Part shown: positions 51,701-63,450 of the stretch, piece by piece
Layout: each line of letters starts with the position of its first letter
Position numbering within the stretch: position 1 is the first letter of the stretch
Assembly (NCBI RefSeq): GCF_009017415.1
Contig: NC_092407.1
Coordinates: forward strand, 2,790,001 to 2,854,000
Direction of reading: 5' to 3'
Length of the DNA stretch: 64,000 bases
From: Aspergillus flavus
Lineage: Eukaryota > Ascomycota > Eurotiomycetes > Eurotiales > Aspergillaceae
Position numbers and translations under genes: made by a program
Notes under the pieces: model-generated
Seen by the model: only the letters and a program-made list of their open reading frames with translations
Told to the model about the DNA's origin: nothing
The model's database searches: none

Positions 51701-52646
51701 TCATCATCAATACCTCGAGAATTAAACCTTGTACCTGCTCGCCGAGAGGACTGTCGCGAAATGATGGTCAACGTGGAAGGATAACTCGTGCGTAGCTGGG
51801 GCAAGATGGATATTGAAGCAGGGATTGTCAGTGTACCAGAAAAGCCGCGTATAACACATGTCAGGATCTGGGAAGAGTCGAGACGTTGCTTTTCGGCAGG
51901 GGACAGGTGGCTCCTGAAAAGAAGAAGCGGATGGATCATGTACGAGTTCCACAGCATATCCTCATCTAGAGTATCAATATCGAAAGCTGCCGACTTTTCC
52001 GAACTAGTGTAATATCAGCTAACATTTTATTATTAGACCAATATACATCCTATATCGACTAACCGGTCTTGCAGTCGATCAGTGAGGTTGAAATCAAGAC
52101 TATAGTAGAAGCTGCCGTCACTCAGGAGCTTCTTCAGGGCTAAGAACGGATGATCAGTAACCATCTCCTTATTCTCAAAGCTGGGTCCACGACCGAACTC
52201 CTCAGTTGCAAAGGAGGATTCGGATTCGTATTCAAGTCTACTTTCATAGTCCGAGTGACTAAGGCAAACTGAGTTTATTAGCTATTATTGATCAAAGGAG
52301 ATGATAATGAGATAATACAGAAGTCAACGTTGTCAATTTTTGAGATTGTCTCTCCTGGTCTTACTGCTGCGGCGTCTGAACAAGCAGTAACAATACAGAG
52401 GAAGACTTCCTCGCCCAAAGTAATCAACCCAAGAGTCCCAAGCCCATCACCCAAAGCTCGATAGCCTCTCAAGTCAACAGACTGTAACGTTGCAAATTCA
52501 ACGAGACATCGTGGTGTGCCATTACTGGGTGATTTATTGATTGTTGGAGCTGTTGAGCGATGTTTGAAGATCAAGGCGAAGTCGTTTGTGGTTATAGTAA
52601 GAGTGCGTTGAGGATTGTCCCGAGAAAAAACTCGCAAATTAGACAT
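48727..52646 (-). CDS. Synaptojanin-like polyphosphoinositide phosphatase (SAC domain plus inositol 5-phosphatase)
   Basis: Homologue of yeast Inp51/52/53, which remove phosphates from PI(4,5)P2 and other phosphoinositides at the plasma membrane, endosomes and actin patches. Exons on the minus strand are 52,646-52,319, 52,268-52,064, 52,003-50,362, 50,310-50,011, 49,957-49,848, 49,796-49,465 and 49,367-48,727, giving 1,185 aa. Introns are 50-97 nt. The SAC domain (about 1-560) keeps the CX5R catalytic motif RTNCLDCLDRTN with Cys468 and Arg474, so it should be active, unlike yeast Inp51. The 5-phosphatase domain (about 610-905) shows FNVNG (614), GFQEIV (649), TAHLAAG (753), WLGDFNYRI (793), PAWCDRILW (868) and SDHRPV (894). 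The C-terminus (about 905-1185) is Pro-rich with SH3-ligand-like PPIPRKPVS. The last intron could instead use an AAAG acceptor at 49,386, adding 6 residues. Divergent from PXR1. Confidence 0.95.
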
Positions 52647-52972
52647 GTTATAGGCTATCCAACGTATCTAATGACCATTTTCATACAGGCTTAAATCTTG
52701 AGGAGCCGTAAGTTATACTGCCGAGAATATTGATAGAATACTGGAAGAGGGCAAGTTGCTCCACTGATTAGAAGTGGGACCCCCTAAAAAAGCAGGCGGT
52801 CTATGTCTGTTATCAGGCCTTTACTTTTCTTTTTTCCTCTGATTGTTATATTATCAATTTGCCAGTCTACTATAATTTCGTTACTCCACCCCTTTGTTCC
52901 ACACTTTTGTTGATTGGTTCGAGGATTTTGAAATTAGGGACTCAATATCCATTGTAATATATAACGTTGCAA
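52647..52972. promoter_or_regulatory. Shared divergent promoter (synaptojanin-like/PXR1)
   Basis: A 326-bp gap between two divergent start codons. An inverted CCAAT box (ATTGG within tgattggttc) lies at 52,913-52,917, about 55 bp upstream of the PXR1 ATG. CCAAT boxes bound by the Hap complex are common in such positions in fungi. Confidence 0.45.
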
Positions 52973-54007
52973 ATGGGCTTAGCAGCACCCCGCAAGTATG
53001 TTATTTTGTCGCGCCCCGAATATTTGAATAACTTGAATACTGACGGCAAGGGATTATAAGGAGGACGAAAATCTCTCATGATCCAAACAATACAAATTGG
53101 TCCCGATCAACCAGTGGTTATGGCCACAAAATTATGAGCTCTCAGGGGTGGACTCCGGGCAGCTTTTTAGGTGCACGCAATGCCGCTCATGCTGATATGT
53201 TCACTGCCGCGAGCGCATCTCATATTAGGGTTGTTGTGAAGGATGATACACTTGGCCTTGGGGCACGCTCTAAGCGTGACCCCCTCGATGAACCTACTGG
53301 ACTTGATGCCTTCAAAGGGTTGCTAGGTCGTCTGAATGGAAAATCCGATGCAGATTTGGAAGCCGAACAAAAAAAGCACGAAGATGCGAAGATAGCACGG
53401 TATGCTGCAACAAAATGGCATACAGTTACATTTATCAGCGGCGGTTTGTTGGCGCAAGAAAAGCTTGTTTCCCTCTCCGCTCAGAAGGAAAGTCCGGGAG
53501 CTCAGCATGGTTCACACCAAAACCGGGGTGGCCTAGATATGCAAAAGAGCGAGGAAGATGCGAACACTTCCATCAAAGATAATACGCTCAAGGCACTTAG
53601 AGAGGAACAAGTTTCATCTGTCCCTATTGCGGAGGACACCTCCAGGTCTAAAAGCAAGCGGCATAGAAAAGACGAACAGGGAAAGAAGGATAAGAAAGAG
53701 AGGAAGACTAAGAAAAGGAAGCACATGGATGAGCCTAGCCCTATAGACTCTGACATTCCGGAAAGGGCAATCTTGGAAACTGATCTGCAAGCTACTGTCA
53801 CCGATTCCCGAGATACAACACCTCCAGTTGCCAAGGTTTTATCAAAAGAACGCCGTCCAATGGGGAGACACCTTCTCAGAGGTCGACACATTGCGCAAAA
53901 GAAGAAAGCCCTCATGGATGATAGGTCTCTCAACGAGGTAATTTAATCATGTTCTACCACCGTGGACCTGAAGCTAATAGGCACAGATATTCATGGTTAA
54001 ATCCTGA
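52973..54007 (+). CDS. pxr1: PinX1-related G-patch protein Pxr1 (Gno1)
   Basis: Nucleolar G-patch protein that activates the helicase Prp43 in rRNA and snoRNA processing and can inhibit telomerase. Exons are 52,973-52,995, 53,061-53,937 and 53,987-54,007, giving 306 aa. Exon 1 encodes MGLAAPRK with the last codon split AA|G; intron 1 is 65 nt (GTATGT). Exon 2 continues RTKISHDPNNTNWSRS, then the G-patch (about 20-75): GYGHKIMSSQGWTPGSFLG and DDTLGLGA. A Lys/Glu/Asp-rich nuclear/nucleolar stretch (GKKDKKERKTKKRKH) lies near 192-206, and the end RPMGRHLLRGRHIAQKKKAL is the conserved C-terminal box. Intron 3' of LNE (53,938-53,986) adds a six-codon last exon, IFMVKS. Without these two introns the frame would lack the true N-terminus and carry a wrong end. 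Confidence 0.95.
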
Positions 54008-54659
54008 ATAATTACGCATTATATGTCCTCTGACTACATGATCTTGTCAAGTTAAGGAGCGTGTGGCACATTAAAGCGCTTCTTGGCGGGCATTCTATGC
54101 AGGAAAATAGTCTAAGCCCCTGTATCCTGATTCCCGTACGATTAGAGGAAGCTCAGCATCACGATGCACTGTATTTATATACCCCTTTCTTCTTTTGAGA
54201 GACTTACGCATCTGCAAACGTGATAAAGGACATGAAGTTTTCCGGGTTTCTATGTATATATGAATCTCCATCTTTGCTGAGACAAACTATCATGAGATAC
54301 TGTCTATGGTTGGTCAAACCAATAAACTGCTTAGCATATGAAACAAACATCTGGGGTTGTCTGGGCAACCAGCTAGCATAATAAGGCCATCTCTAACCAG
54401 GGAGTCTCTCTCATTGTTGGGAAGACAATGAGGAGCTTTGGTTTTCGAGTGGCATGACATTGTATCTCCTCGAGAAAGTATGTAGTAATTCATTAATAGG
54501 GAGCTGCGCGAGATGAATTGGTTTCTGATTAGTCAGCGTTTCTGATTCTGATTAATCGGAGATTTTATTTTATTCTAATTAGTCCACGGTTCTGGATTTC
54601 CATTGGTTGAGAATTGACTATTAATACAAAGTTAATATAATCAGTAAGCAAGCGGCCAT
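54008..54659. other. Gene-free right edge of island
   Basis: Normal composition at first, becoming A+T-richer after about 54,480. Imperfect short repeats of a ctgattagtc/ctgattaatcgg type lie at 54,515-54,575. No gene or structural RNA was recognised. It should hold the PXR1 3' UTR. Confidence 0.5.
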
Positions 54660-55820
54660 TGTAAGTATAATAAAGGATCTACTATATAGGGTAGATAGCC
54701 TATCAACTAGATAAGAAAATAGAAGATAAAAGATAAAGCTCTATTATCAACTAGATAGTAGAATAAATATAAAAAAAATTAATTTTTATTTTTTTTTCTA
54801 TATCTCCAGTAGTATTTAAATAATTTAAAAATTCTTTTTTTTTAAAAATTTTTTTTCTTAAAATTTTAACTAAATAATTTTTTAAATTTTTTAATTAAAA
54901 AAATTAAAAAATTAAGATATTAATCTTTTTAAAATTAATTTAAAATTATAAAAAAAGCTAGAATATATATAGATTAAATAAAGATTAAAAAATTCAAAAA
55001 TTCTATATATTCTATAGATTAATTTTATATTAATTTTATAATAATTATTTTTTTTTAATTTAATTATTTTTAATTAGCTAATCTTTATATATATTATTTA
55101 TTTTATTAAAAAATTATTAATAAAAATATATTATTAATATTATATAATAAATTAATATTTTTTATTATTTTTTTATTTTTTATATTTTTCTATTTTTCTA
55201 TTTTTTCTTTTTTTATTTTTAATTTTATTTATTTTTTATTTTTATTTTAATAATTTTTTTTATTTTATTATAATTAATTTATTTTTTTATTAATATTTTA
55301 TTTTTAATAATCTAATTTTATTTTTTTTATTAATATATATATTATTTATATATTTAAATTATTAATAAAATCTATAATATAAATATATTATTTAAAATTA
55401 ATTATATTTTTAATAATATTAGTTTTATATTATATTAATAATATAATTATTATAAAACTCTTTATAAATTTATATATTTTTTTAATTAATAATATTTTAT
55501 TAATATATTTAAATTTTTTAATTATATAAAATTTATATATTAATATTAGTTTAATATATTTAATGATAATAAAATTAATTTAATTATATTATTTATAATT
55601 AAATATTTAATATTTTAACTAATTAATATTATTTTTTTTAAAATTTTAAAAAAATTTATAAAAAAATATTTATTAATTACTATAATTTTATTTTATTTAA
55701 TTTAAAATATTATTTAAATAAAAAATTATTAATAGACTATTATATTAAAACTATAGCTATAAAATAATAAAATAATTATATAAAATAGTATTATTTATTA
55801 ATTTATTTTATATATTAAAT
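54660..55820 (+). repeat. LTR-like repeat, copy 1 (GGATCTACTATA family)
   Basis: Starts TGTAAG and soon reads AAAGGATCTACTATATAGGG. It is shared with 61,542-62,882 in the same orientation over more than 1.1 kb, ending with the common atctatat/ttatatattaaat block where the two copies diverge. A TG start and position at the island edge suggest an LTR retroelement end. The 3' terminus, target duplication and primer-binding site are not clear. Confidence 0.6.
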
Positions 55821-58155
55821 TGTGATTGTGGCTATAATGTACTACTATAAGGAATAATTTCTTAGAATAGAAAAATCTTATAGATTTACTAAGAATCTAC
55901 TAGATTCTATATATATATAAAAGTTATAACTATTCTCTAAATCTATAGAAGATTAATAACTCTTTATTTTTTATAGTCTATTATTATTTATAATTTTATC
56001 TAGTAATATTTTTAAATTTAGAAATAAAGTATTAACTTTATTTAATATAATTCTATAATATTTAATTAGATTTTATAATTATAAAAAAATATAATAAATT
56101 TTAATAAAAAATTAAATAGTATTATTAATTAAACTATCTATAAAAAATAGTATATAATTAAAAAAAAAGACTCTATTAATTAAATAATTTAATATTAAAA
56201 TTTATTAAAAAAAATAATTAATAATAAAAAAATTTAAATTATATTTAAAATGCTAATTATATTAATAAAAAAATAAATATAAATAATAAAATAATATATT
56301 TAAATAATAAAATTTATAATATAATAAATAGTAAATCTTACTATTAAATAAATTATAAAAAAAATAATCTAGTATTTTATTAAAAAAATTATATAATAAA
56401 TAATTAATTAAATTATTTTATTTATTATATTATAAAATTTTTTATTAATAAATATATTAAATAATAATATTTTAATAATTAAAATAAAAAAATTTAAAAT
56501 ATCTAAAATTTTACTATAAATAAATAACTATTTCTATTAAAAAATTTTTAATTTTAATTAAATTTTTAAAATATAATAGTTATTTTAAGAATAAAATAAT
56601 AAATAAATAATTATAAAAAATTAATTAATATTTTAAAAATAAATAAATATTTATATAAAAAAATCTTTAAAATTAAAAAAATTATTATTATTAAATAGAA
56701 ATTTATTAAAATTATTTAAAAATATTAAAAAATAAAAAATAGTATATTTTAATAAAAAATAAAAACTCTATTACTATATTTAAAAAATTTAAAAAATAAA
56801 TTTATAATAATTTTAGTAAATATTAAAATAAAAATAAATAATAGAAAATCTATAATAAATATTTTTAAAAAATAAAATTAATATAAGTCTATATTAATAT
56901 TTATATTAATATTATAATTTATTTATTATTTTTATTTATAGAATATATTTATATTTATTATTTTATTATATAAATAAAAAAAATTATAAATAAAATAGAT
57001 TAAAAAAATAAATTTTTTAAAGATTTTTAAGATTATAGTAAAGATATTTATTTAGTATAAATAAAAAAAGACTATTTTAAAAAATATTTATTATTTTAAA
57101 TTAAATAATAGAGAATTATTAAAGATTAATAATTAATAAATAGATTTAATAGATTTTAATACTATATATAAAATTAATAAATATAATTTAAAAAAATATA
57201 GTAAAGAATATAAAAATAGTTAAAAATATTTTATTAAAAATTATTATTTAAAATTAAAAAAAAATATATTAAAAAAAATTAAAATTATTAAATAGAAAAA
57301 TATTAATTAATTAAATAAAAAAAATCTTTTTTTATAATATAGATTAATTTAAAATTTTAGATTTATTAAAAAAAATTATAAATATAATTTTTTAAAAAAC
57401 TCTATATAAATATAATAAATATTTATATATTTTAAAAAATATTATATTATATTATAAAAAAATAATTAAATATAGTTTAATATAATTATTTATTTTTATA
57501 TAAAAATTCTCTATAATTTTTATAAAAAAATATAAAAAAAATAATAAATATTTATTAATTACTATATATTAAATAAAATAATACTAAAAAATAGTTATTT
57601 ATTATCTAGAATTTAAAAATTTATTAATATAGTAGAGAAAATTAAATATTTATTTAAAATTAATTTTTTATTAGAATATTAATAAATAAGAATTAATAAA
57701 TTATTAATATTAAGAATAATATTTAATATTATTTTTAAAAAATTTAAATAATTTACTATATTTTTTAAATTATATATTATATTTATAATTTTTTAAACTA
57801 TAATAAATTAAATTTTAATATTATATATAGAAATATTTATATATTATTCTAGATATCTTATAAAAACAATTATATATATAAATAAATAAATATATTTTTT
57901 TATAAAAAACTAAAATTTTATAATTATATAATAAATAGAAAAAAATATACTTTATATTAATAAAATTAAATATTATTAAAAAATAATTATAATTTTAAAA
58001 TATATATAAAATATATTAATTTTTAAAATTTATAATATATTATAGATATTTTATATAATTATTTATAAAGATTATAATATTATTATATAAATTATTTAAA
58101 AAAATAATATAATAATATATATTAATAAATATTAATTAATTATTTAATTAATATT
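55821..58155 (+). mobile_element. Degenerate retroelement internal region
   Basis: A/T-rich. It begins with the G+C-richer aattgtgattgtggctata and then aligns with about 9,140-10,220 (aataactctttatttttta and aattaataataaaaaa blocks). No protein domain can be read because stops are everywhere. Lineage is not assigned. Confidence 0.45.
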
Positions 58156-58665
58156 TATCAGCTGCCCTAATCCTAAAGCGGAATAGTCTTAGGGCTAGCT
58201 AGGATGAATAGAAAAGTTGAATAGAATAAATAAATTGAATGACTAAATCACATAGAAAAGCTAGGGTTGACTGAGTAGTAACCCTAGGTCAGGCAGGCAG
58301 GTAGGGCTTAGGCAGTCAAAGCCCTAGGTCAGATATAAATAGAAGAGATCAAAAGAATGAATCAATATCTGGCAGTCAGATAGTTGGATGATGATCTGCT
58401 TGAAAAAATTAATTCAATTTAGTAGGGGATTGAGTGGCTTTTTATGTTGAATTGGGCTCGCTTAGGCTTACTAAATTAGGAATTCGCCTAATATTTCCTA
58501 ATTTAGTACTCGCTTAATATTTCCTAGTTAGGATTTTTCGTCTAATTTCTCCTAGATAGGTAATATTCTAGAAAGATTCTAGGTTATTACCTAAAAGGGG
58601 AATATTCTAGAATAATTCTAGAATATTCAAGATATATTTCCTAAATAGGAAATATATCTCTGACA
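58156..58665 (+). mobile_element. LTR, second copy of the 24-kb family
   Basis: Matches 24,085-24,664 on the same strand. The start is TATCAGCTGC, where the TG has become TA, and the end is ATCTCTGACA. Flanking pentamers (atatt and taatt) do not match cleanly, so solo status is less certain than for the 24-kb copy. It contains TTCTAGAA clusters at about 58,566-58,581 and 58,605-58,629, a palindrome around aggtaatattctag...ttattacct, and a duplicated ctaatatttcctaatt/ctagtt block at 58,490-58,535. Confidence 0.75.
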
Positions 58666-58669
58666 TAAT

Positions 58670-58992
58670 TAATTAATAGATTTTAAAAATATAATATTAA
58701 ATAATTTAAAATTATTAAAAATTATATAATAGTTTTTTTATTTAATATAATAGAATAAATTATTTAAATATTAGAATTCTTTATATAATTCTAATATAAA
58801 TATATTTATATATTATATAAGCTAGCGGCCCACTAGCAGCTTGCTTATATAGAATCTAGTTGTCTGAGACAGTATAAGAGATATTGCTAGGGCCCGATAT
58901 TCCACAAGGCCAAAAGGTCAAATAATTCTGAATCACCGATTCAGAATGCCCTGGTCAGGCCTATATAGCTTCCCGCCGTTACAGACAATCAT
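58670..58992 (-). repeat. LTR-like repeat (TGATAGCAGTTATC family), reverse, interrupted by the 111-bp element
   Basis: In reverse this reads TGATTGTC..., then after the 111-bp insertion CTGTCTCAGACAACTAG and the cttatataatatataaatat core, matching 25,318-25,600 and 9,515-9,790. It carries the G+C-richer core gctagcggcccactagcag. Confidence 0.5.
58873..58983 (-). mobile_element. 111-bp TG...CA terminal element (copy B), nested in an LTR
   Basis: Reverse-strand copy of 15,235-15,345, also exactly 111 bp. It starts TGTAACGGCGGG and ends ATATCTCTTATA, where the expected CA reads TA. Flanks on the plus strand are GACAG (58,868-58,872) and GACAA (58,984-58,988), a 5-bp duplication with one G-to-A change. 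It retains the central inverted repeat ATTCTGAATC...GATTCAGAAT. Confidence 0.8.
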
Positions 58993-59075
58993 TATTATAT
59001 TTAATAAAAGTTTTTAGAGCTCTAAATACAATTATATATAAAATATACAAAATATAATATAATTATATTAATATA

Positions 59076-60948
59076 ACTGGTAAGCCGCTCGGCCTTATAA
59101 GCCGCTTGGCTACTATACTAGAATTCTACGTGTTATATATTTTAAAACTATTTAATTATTTACTATACTACTAAAAATATCTAAATTATTAAAATCTTAA
59201 GTAGAATAAAAAAGCTGGCTTTTATTAACTATTAAAGCTTTAAATAATTAAAAAATCTATAGTATTTAAGAAGCTATATATATATATAATATATTTTACT
59301 TTATCTTAATTAATTAAATAAATAACTAATATTTTAATAAAAAAAAGTATATAAATAGTTATAAATTAATTTAAAATAAAAAGAATTTTTTAGTATAATA
59401 GATTTTATTACTAGATTAATATAAAGCAGCTTTTTAACATATATATATATATAAAAAATAGTTAATATTCTATTTACTAAATATAGTAATTTTATATCTA
59501 TTACTATAAATTAGAAATAGATATATAATCTAGTTTAATATAAAAATAAATTAAAATTCTATTTTTTTTACTATTATAATTATTAATATATTAAATATAA
59601 GAATTCTAAGTTTTTATATAAATAGTTTAAGTGTGTATAAATTATTATAATATAGTATAAAATTTAATTAAATAATATCTATAATTTTAATAAAACTAGC
59701 TTTATAATAGATTTAATATTTACTATTAAAATAGTTATTTAAATTAAATTAATTAATAAATTTTTTTATAGCTAGAAAACTAGAAATAGATTATTTCTAT
59801 TAAATATATTAATTTTAAAAAATCTTTTTTATTTTATTTTATTTTTAAAGATAAAATCTATATTAAAAATTAATATAAAATAGATCTATTACTAGACTAA
59901 TATATAGAAATAAGTATAAATAATTAAACTATTAATAAAATAGATCTATATTAGCTATAGTAATTATTTATATTTTTTATTATTAATTATATAATTAATT
60001 AATATTATCTTTTAATATTTAATAATTATAGTAATTATTTAATATTTTAATTTAATAATATATATAATTAAAATAATATTATATTATTTTATATATCTAT
60101 ATACTTATCTTATTTATTTTAACTATTTAATATAGATTATTTTAATTTTTTAAAATATATATATAGATAGCTAATTAAAAATAAAATAAGATTAGACTTT
60201 AACTATATTAATAAACTTAATTTTTTTAAAATCTTTTTTTAAATAAAAATTTAAATATATATTACTAGTAATATCTATAATAATTTTTTAATTATTAATT
60301 TTATTTTTTTTTAATTTTAAGCGTATATTATTTTAGCTAAATATTTAATTAAAAATAATATTTCTAGATAATAGATCTAATAATAGATTTATTAATTTAG
60401 TATTTAAAATATCTTATAATCTAAAGTAACTATAAAAATAAAAAATTATATTAAAAAAGCTACTTAAAATTTATATAAAAAGCTTTAATTTATTTACTAA
60501 AATTATAATATAATAGTTTTTTAAAGACTATAAATAAGCTTTAAATAAAACTACTATTATAAAATAGAAAGCTAGAAAACTATATATTATATATAAAAAA
60601 ATATTTAAAAAAAAAGTATTTTATTAGATAGCTTTCTATAGAATTAGATACTTTAGTTTAGAAAGCTTAGAAACTTATATAAAATAGAAATTCTATTAAT
60701 ATAGCTATATCTACTAAAATAATAAATATAGATATTATAGTAGAAAATCAGTATATACGCGCTCTACTAAAGTATTTTAATTATAGTATTCTAAACTATA
60801 AAATTATTTATTATTCTAATTATTAGACTATTTAAATTTTCTATAGAAATATAGATTTTTTAATATTTTAAATAGCTTTATTTCTAGGAGGTGCGTAGAA
60901 TTCTGGTGTGGTGGCCGAGTGGCTTATAAGGCCGAGCGGCTTACCGGT
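59076..60948 (+). mobile_element. Pogo-like DNA transposon, copy 2 (more degraded)
   Basis: An 1,873-bp element flanked by TA on both sides (59,074-59,075 and 60,949-60,950), with 55-bp terminal inverted repeats (59,076-59,130 and 60,894-60,948) beginning AC(T/C)GGTAAGCCGCTCGG. The interior aligns along its length with copy 1 but has lost more G/C bases. The TIR sequence differs from copy 1 except for a short GGTAAGCNG core, so the two belong to related but distinct subfamilies. Confidence 0.85.
59200..60880 (+). pseudogene. Pogo-type transposase relic, copy 2
   Basis: Co-linear with the relic at 17,197-18,930, for example aatttttagtataatagatttta near 59,390 and tactttagtttagaaagctta near 60,650, but with stops throughout, including the N-terminal region that is still open in copy 1. 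It cannot encode protein. Confidence 0.7.
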
Positions 60949-60950
60949 TA

Positions 60951-61541
60951 TGTTATCTAGAGTTCTATTGAAAAAAGAGTACTATCTATCTAATATATAT
61001 ATCTATAGTAGTATATTGGTCTATATATTAGATTACAGATCTATATTATCTCTGGTTGTTGATATAACAAAGTACCATTTAATATAGAATATGGCACATG
61101 GCCGGTCGCTTACCGATTATGTTATGACCTTTTACTTCTTCTTACATAATCAATACAGGTCTGTTAGAAAATCTAGATAGATTGTCTAGATTTCCAGATC
61201 ATTCAAATGATTCCTACATTATATTTAAACACTTTACAATACCTAGATTTTTAGATTATTTGAACGCTTTGCACTACCTAGACTATCTCAAAAGTCTAGA
61301 TAGTATATTCAGGTGATTTAGTAAATTCTTATAAAGATCAACTAAAACTTGGCTCATGTGATTTGTCCGCTGGGCAAGCCATTCTGGCAGTTCCTTGAGC
61401 TTAGTACATACAAACTGAAAAACCCCGATAGTTGCAACGATATCAGCCAGGTTTACACCTTTCATCTAAAGGGGTCTTGCAAGTAACGAGAAGCGCTCTT
61501 ATTGGTTGTCACCCTCACCACCTTCAGCTAGTAGCTAAGGC
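60951..61541. other. Pocket of non-degraded DNA between repeats
   Basis: About 590 bp of ordinary composition between the second pogo element and the next LTR. It holds the possible gene remnant at 61,283-61,465, a TIR-like scrap GGCCGGTCGCTTACCGAT near 61,100, and several ctagatagattgtctag-type short inverted repeats at about 61,170-61,310. Confidence 0.5.
61283..61465 (-). pseudogene. Possible gene remnant, 60-codon frame, unknown
   Basis: On the minus strand an ATG at 61,465 opens a 60-codon frame, MKGVNLADIVATIGVFQFVC, then KELPEWLAQRTNHMSQVLVD, ending LSRLLR and a stop. Codon use and predicted helices look protein-like, and Cys, Trp and Gln are present, unlike the flanking A+T sequence. 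I do not recognise the family. It may be the N-terminal part of a truncated host gene, cut by the transposon on one side. Confidence 0.35.
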
Positions 61542-62882
61542 TGTAACGAAGGATCTACTATACAGGGTAGATAATCTGTTAACTAGATAAGAAAACGGGA
61601 GATAAAAGATAAAGCTCTATTATTAATTAGATAGTAGAATAAATATAAAGAAGACTAATTTTTATTTTTTTTTCTATATCTTTAGTAGTATTTAAATAGT
61701 TTAAAAATTCTTTTTTTTTAGAAAATTCTTTTTCTTAAAATCCTAATTAAATAATTAATAAATTTTTAAATTAAAAAAAAAACTAAAAAATTAAGATATT
61801 AATCTTTCTAAGACTAATTTAGAATTATAAAAAGAGCTAAAATATATATAAATTAAATAAAAATAAAAATTCTAAAGATTCTATATATTCTATAGACTAA
61901 TTCTATATTAATTTTATAATAACTATTTTTTTTTCTATTAGTTTAATTATTTTTAGTTGGTTGGTTCTTATATATATTATTTACTTTATTAAAAATAATA
62001 TTATTAAATATTAAAGAATTATCGGCGAAAATATATATAGATATATTTTATAAAGAAATATATTATTAATATTATATAGTAAATTAATATTTTTTTATTA
62101 TTTCTTTATTTTTTATACTTTTCTATTCTTTTTTTTTATTTTTTTTTTAATTTTTTTTATTTTTTATTTTACTTCGGCGGTTCTTTTTTATTTTATTATA
62201 ATTAATATATTTTTTTACTAGTATTTTATTTTTAATAATCTAGTTTTATTTTTTTTCTACTAATATATATATTATTTATATATTTAGATTATTAATAAAA
62301 TCTATAATATAGATATATTATTTAAAATTAATTATATTTTTAATAATATTAGTTTAGTATTATATTAATAGTATAGTTATTATAAAATTTTTTATAAATC
62401 TATATATTCTTTTTTTAGTTAATAATATTTTATTAATATATCTAGATTTTTTTTGGTATTATTAATAATAAATATAATTATTTATTAATTTTAAAATAGA
62501 TAAAAAATAGCTTTTTCTATAATATAGAAAATAATATAATAAGAATTTTTTAATATTTTTTATTAAAATCTATAAATAGATTATTGCTGTTATTTTTATA
62601 TTAAATAAATTTTTTAATTATATAAAGTTTATATATTACTACTAAATTAATATAATTAATAATAATAAAATTAATTTAATTATAAATAATATAATTAAAT
62701 ATCTAATACTCTAGCTAATTAATATTATTTTTTTAAAAATTTAAACTAAGATCTTGTCTAATTTAAAATATTATTTAAATAAAAAATTATTAATAAACTA
62801 TTATATTAAAACTATAGCTATAGAATAATAAAATAATTATATAAAATATTATTATTTATTAATTTATTCTATATATTAAATA
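61542..62882 (+). repeat. LTR-like repeat, copy 2 (GGATCTACTATA family)
   Basis: Starts TGTAACGAAGGATCTACTAT and matches 54,660-55,820 on the same strand. It carries extra blocks absent from copy 1, at about 61,999-62,050 (with attatcggcgaaaat) and 62,450-62,600. It retains slightly more G/C than copy 1. Confidence 0.6.
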
Positions 62883-63417
62883 TTTAATTTTTTTAATATT
62901 AAAAAAAAATAGTACTATTAATAAAAAGAAATAATAAATAGACTATTATAGTTACTTTTCTATTATTTTTTTTAAAATTTAATAGATAGTTTTTTATTAA
63001 AATTTTAATAATTTATATTTATAATTAAGCTATATTTTTTAAAATAAATAAATAGATTTTTATTTTATAATATTTAAATAAAAATATTATATATTATATA
63101 TATTTTTAATTAATATTTTTTTTATAGATATTTTTTAGTTATTATAAATCTATTAAAATTATATTTAGATTATACTAAATATATTATTACTATAATATTT
63201 TATTTATTTTTTTTTAATTAATTAATATATTTTTATTATTTATTAATTATTATAATTATATATATATATATTCTATATTTTTATATATTAATATTTTTTA
63301 ATAGCTTTTTATATATTTATTATATTTTTTTTTAAAATCTATTAATTATATTCTAAAAATTATTTTTTTTATTTAATTAAAAAATAGTTTTTATTATTAA
63401 ATTTTTATTTATTTTTA

Positions 63418-63450
<33 letters not shown>

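Noticed and set aside
53502..53933. 143-codon minus-strand frame, Ser/Leu/Phe-rich
   Set aside because: It is antisense to the Lys/Glu-rich part of PXR1 and is explained by that composition.
54061..54130. Minus-strand ATG frame MPAKKRFNVPHAP after a possible acceptor
   Set aside because: Thirteen codons only, with no supporting upstream exon.
60903..60935. tRNA-like start GGTGTGGTGGCCGAGTGG
   Set aside because: It lies in the terminal inverted repeat of the second pogo-like element, and no cloverleaf can be folded from what follows.
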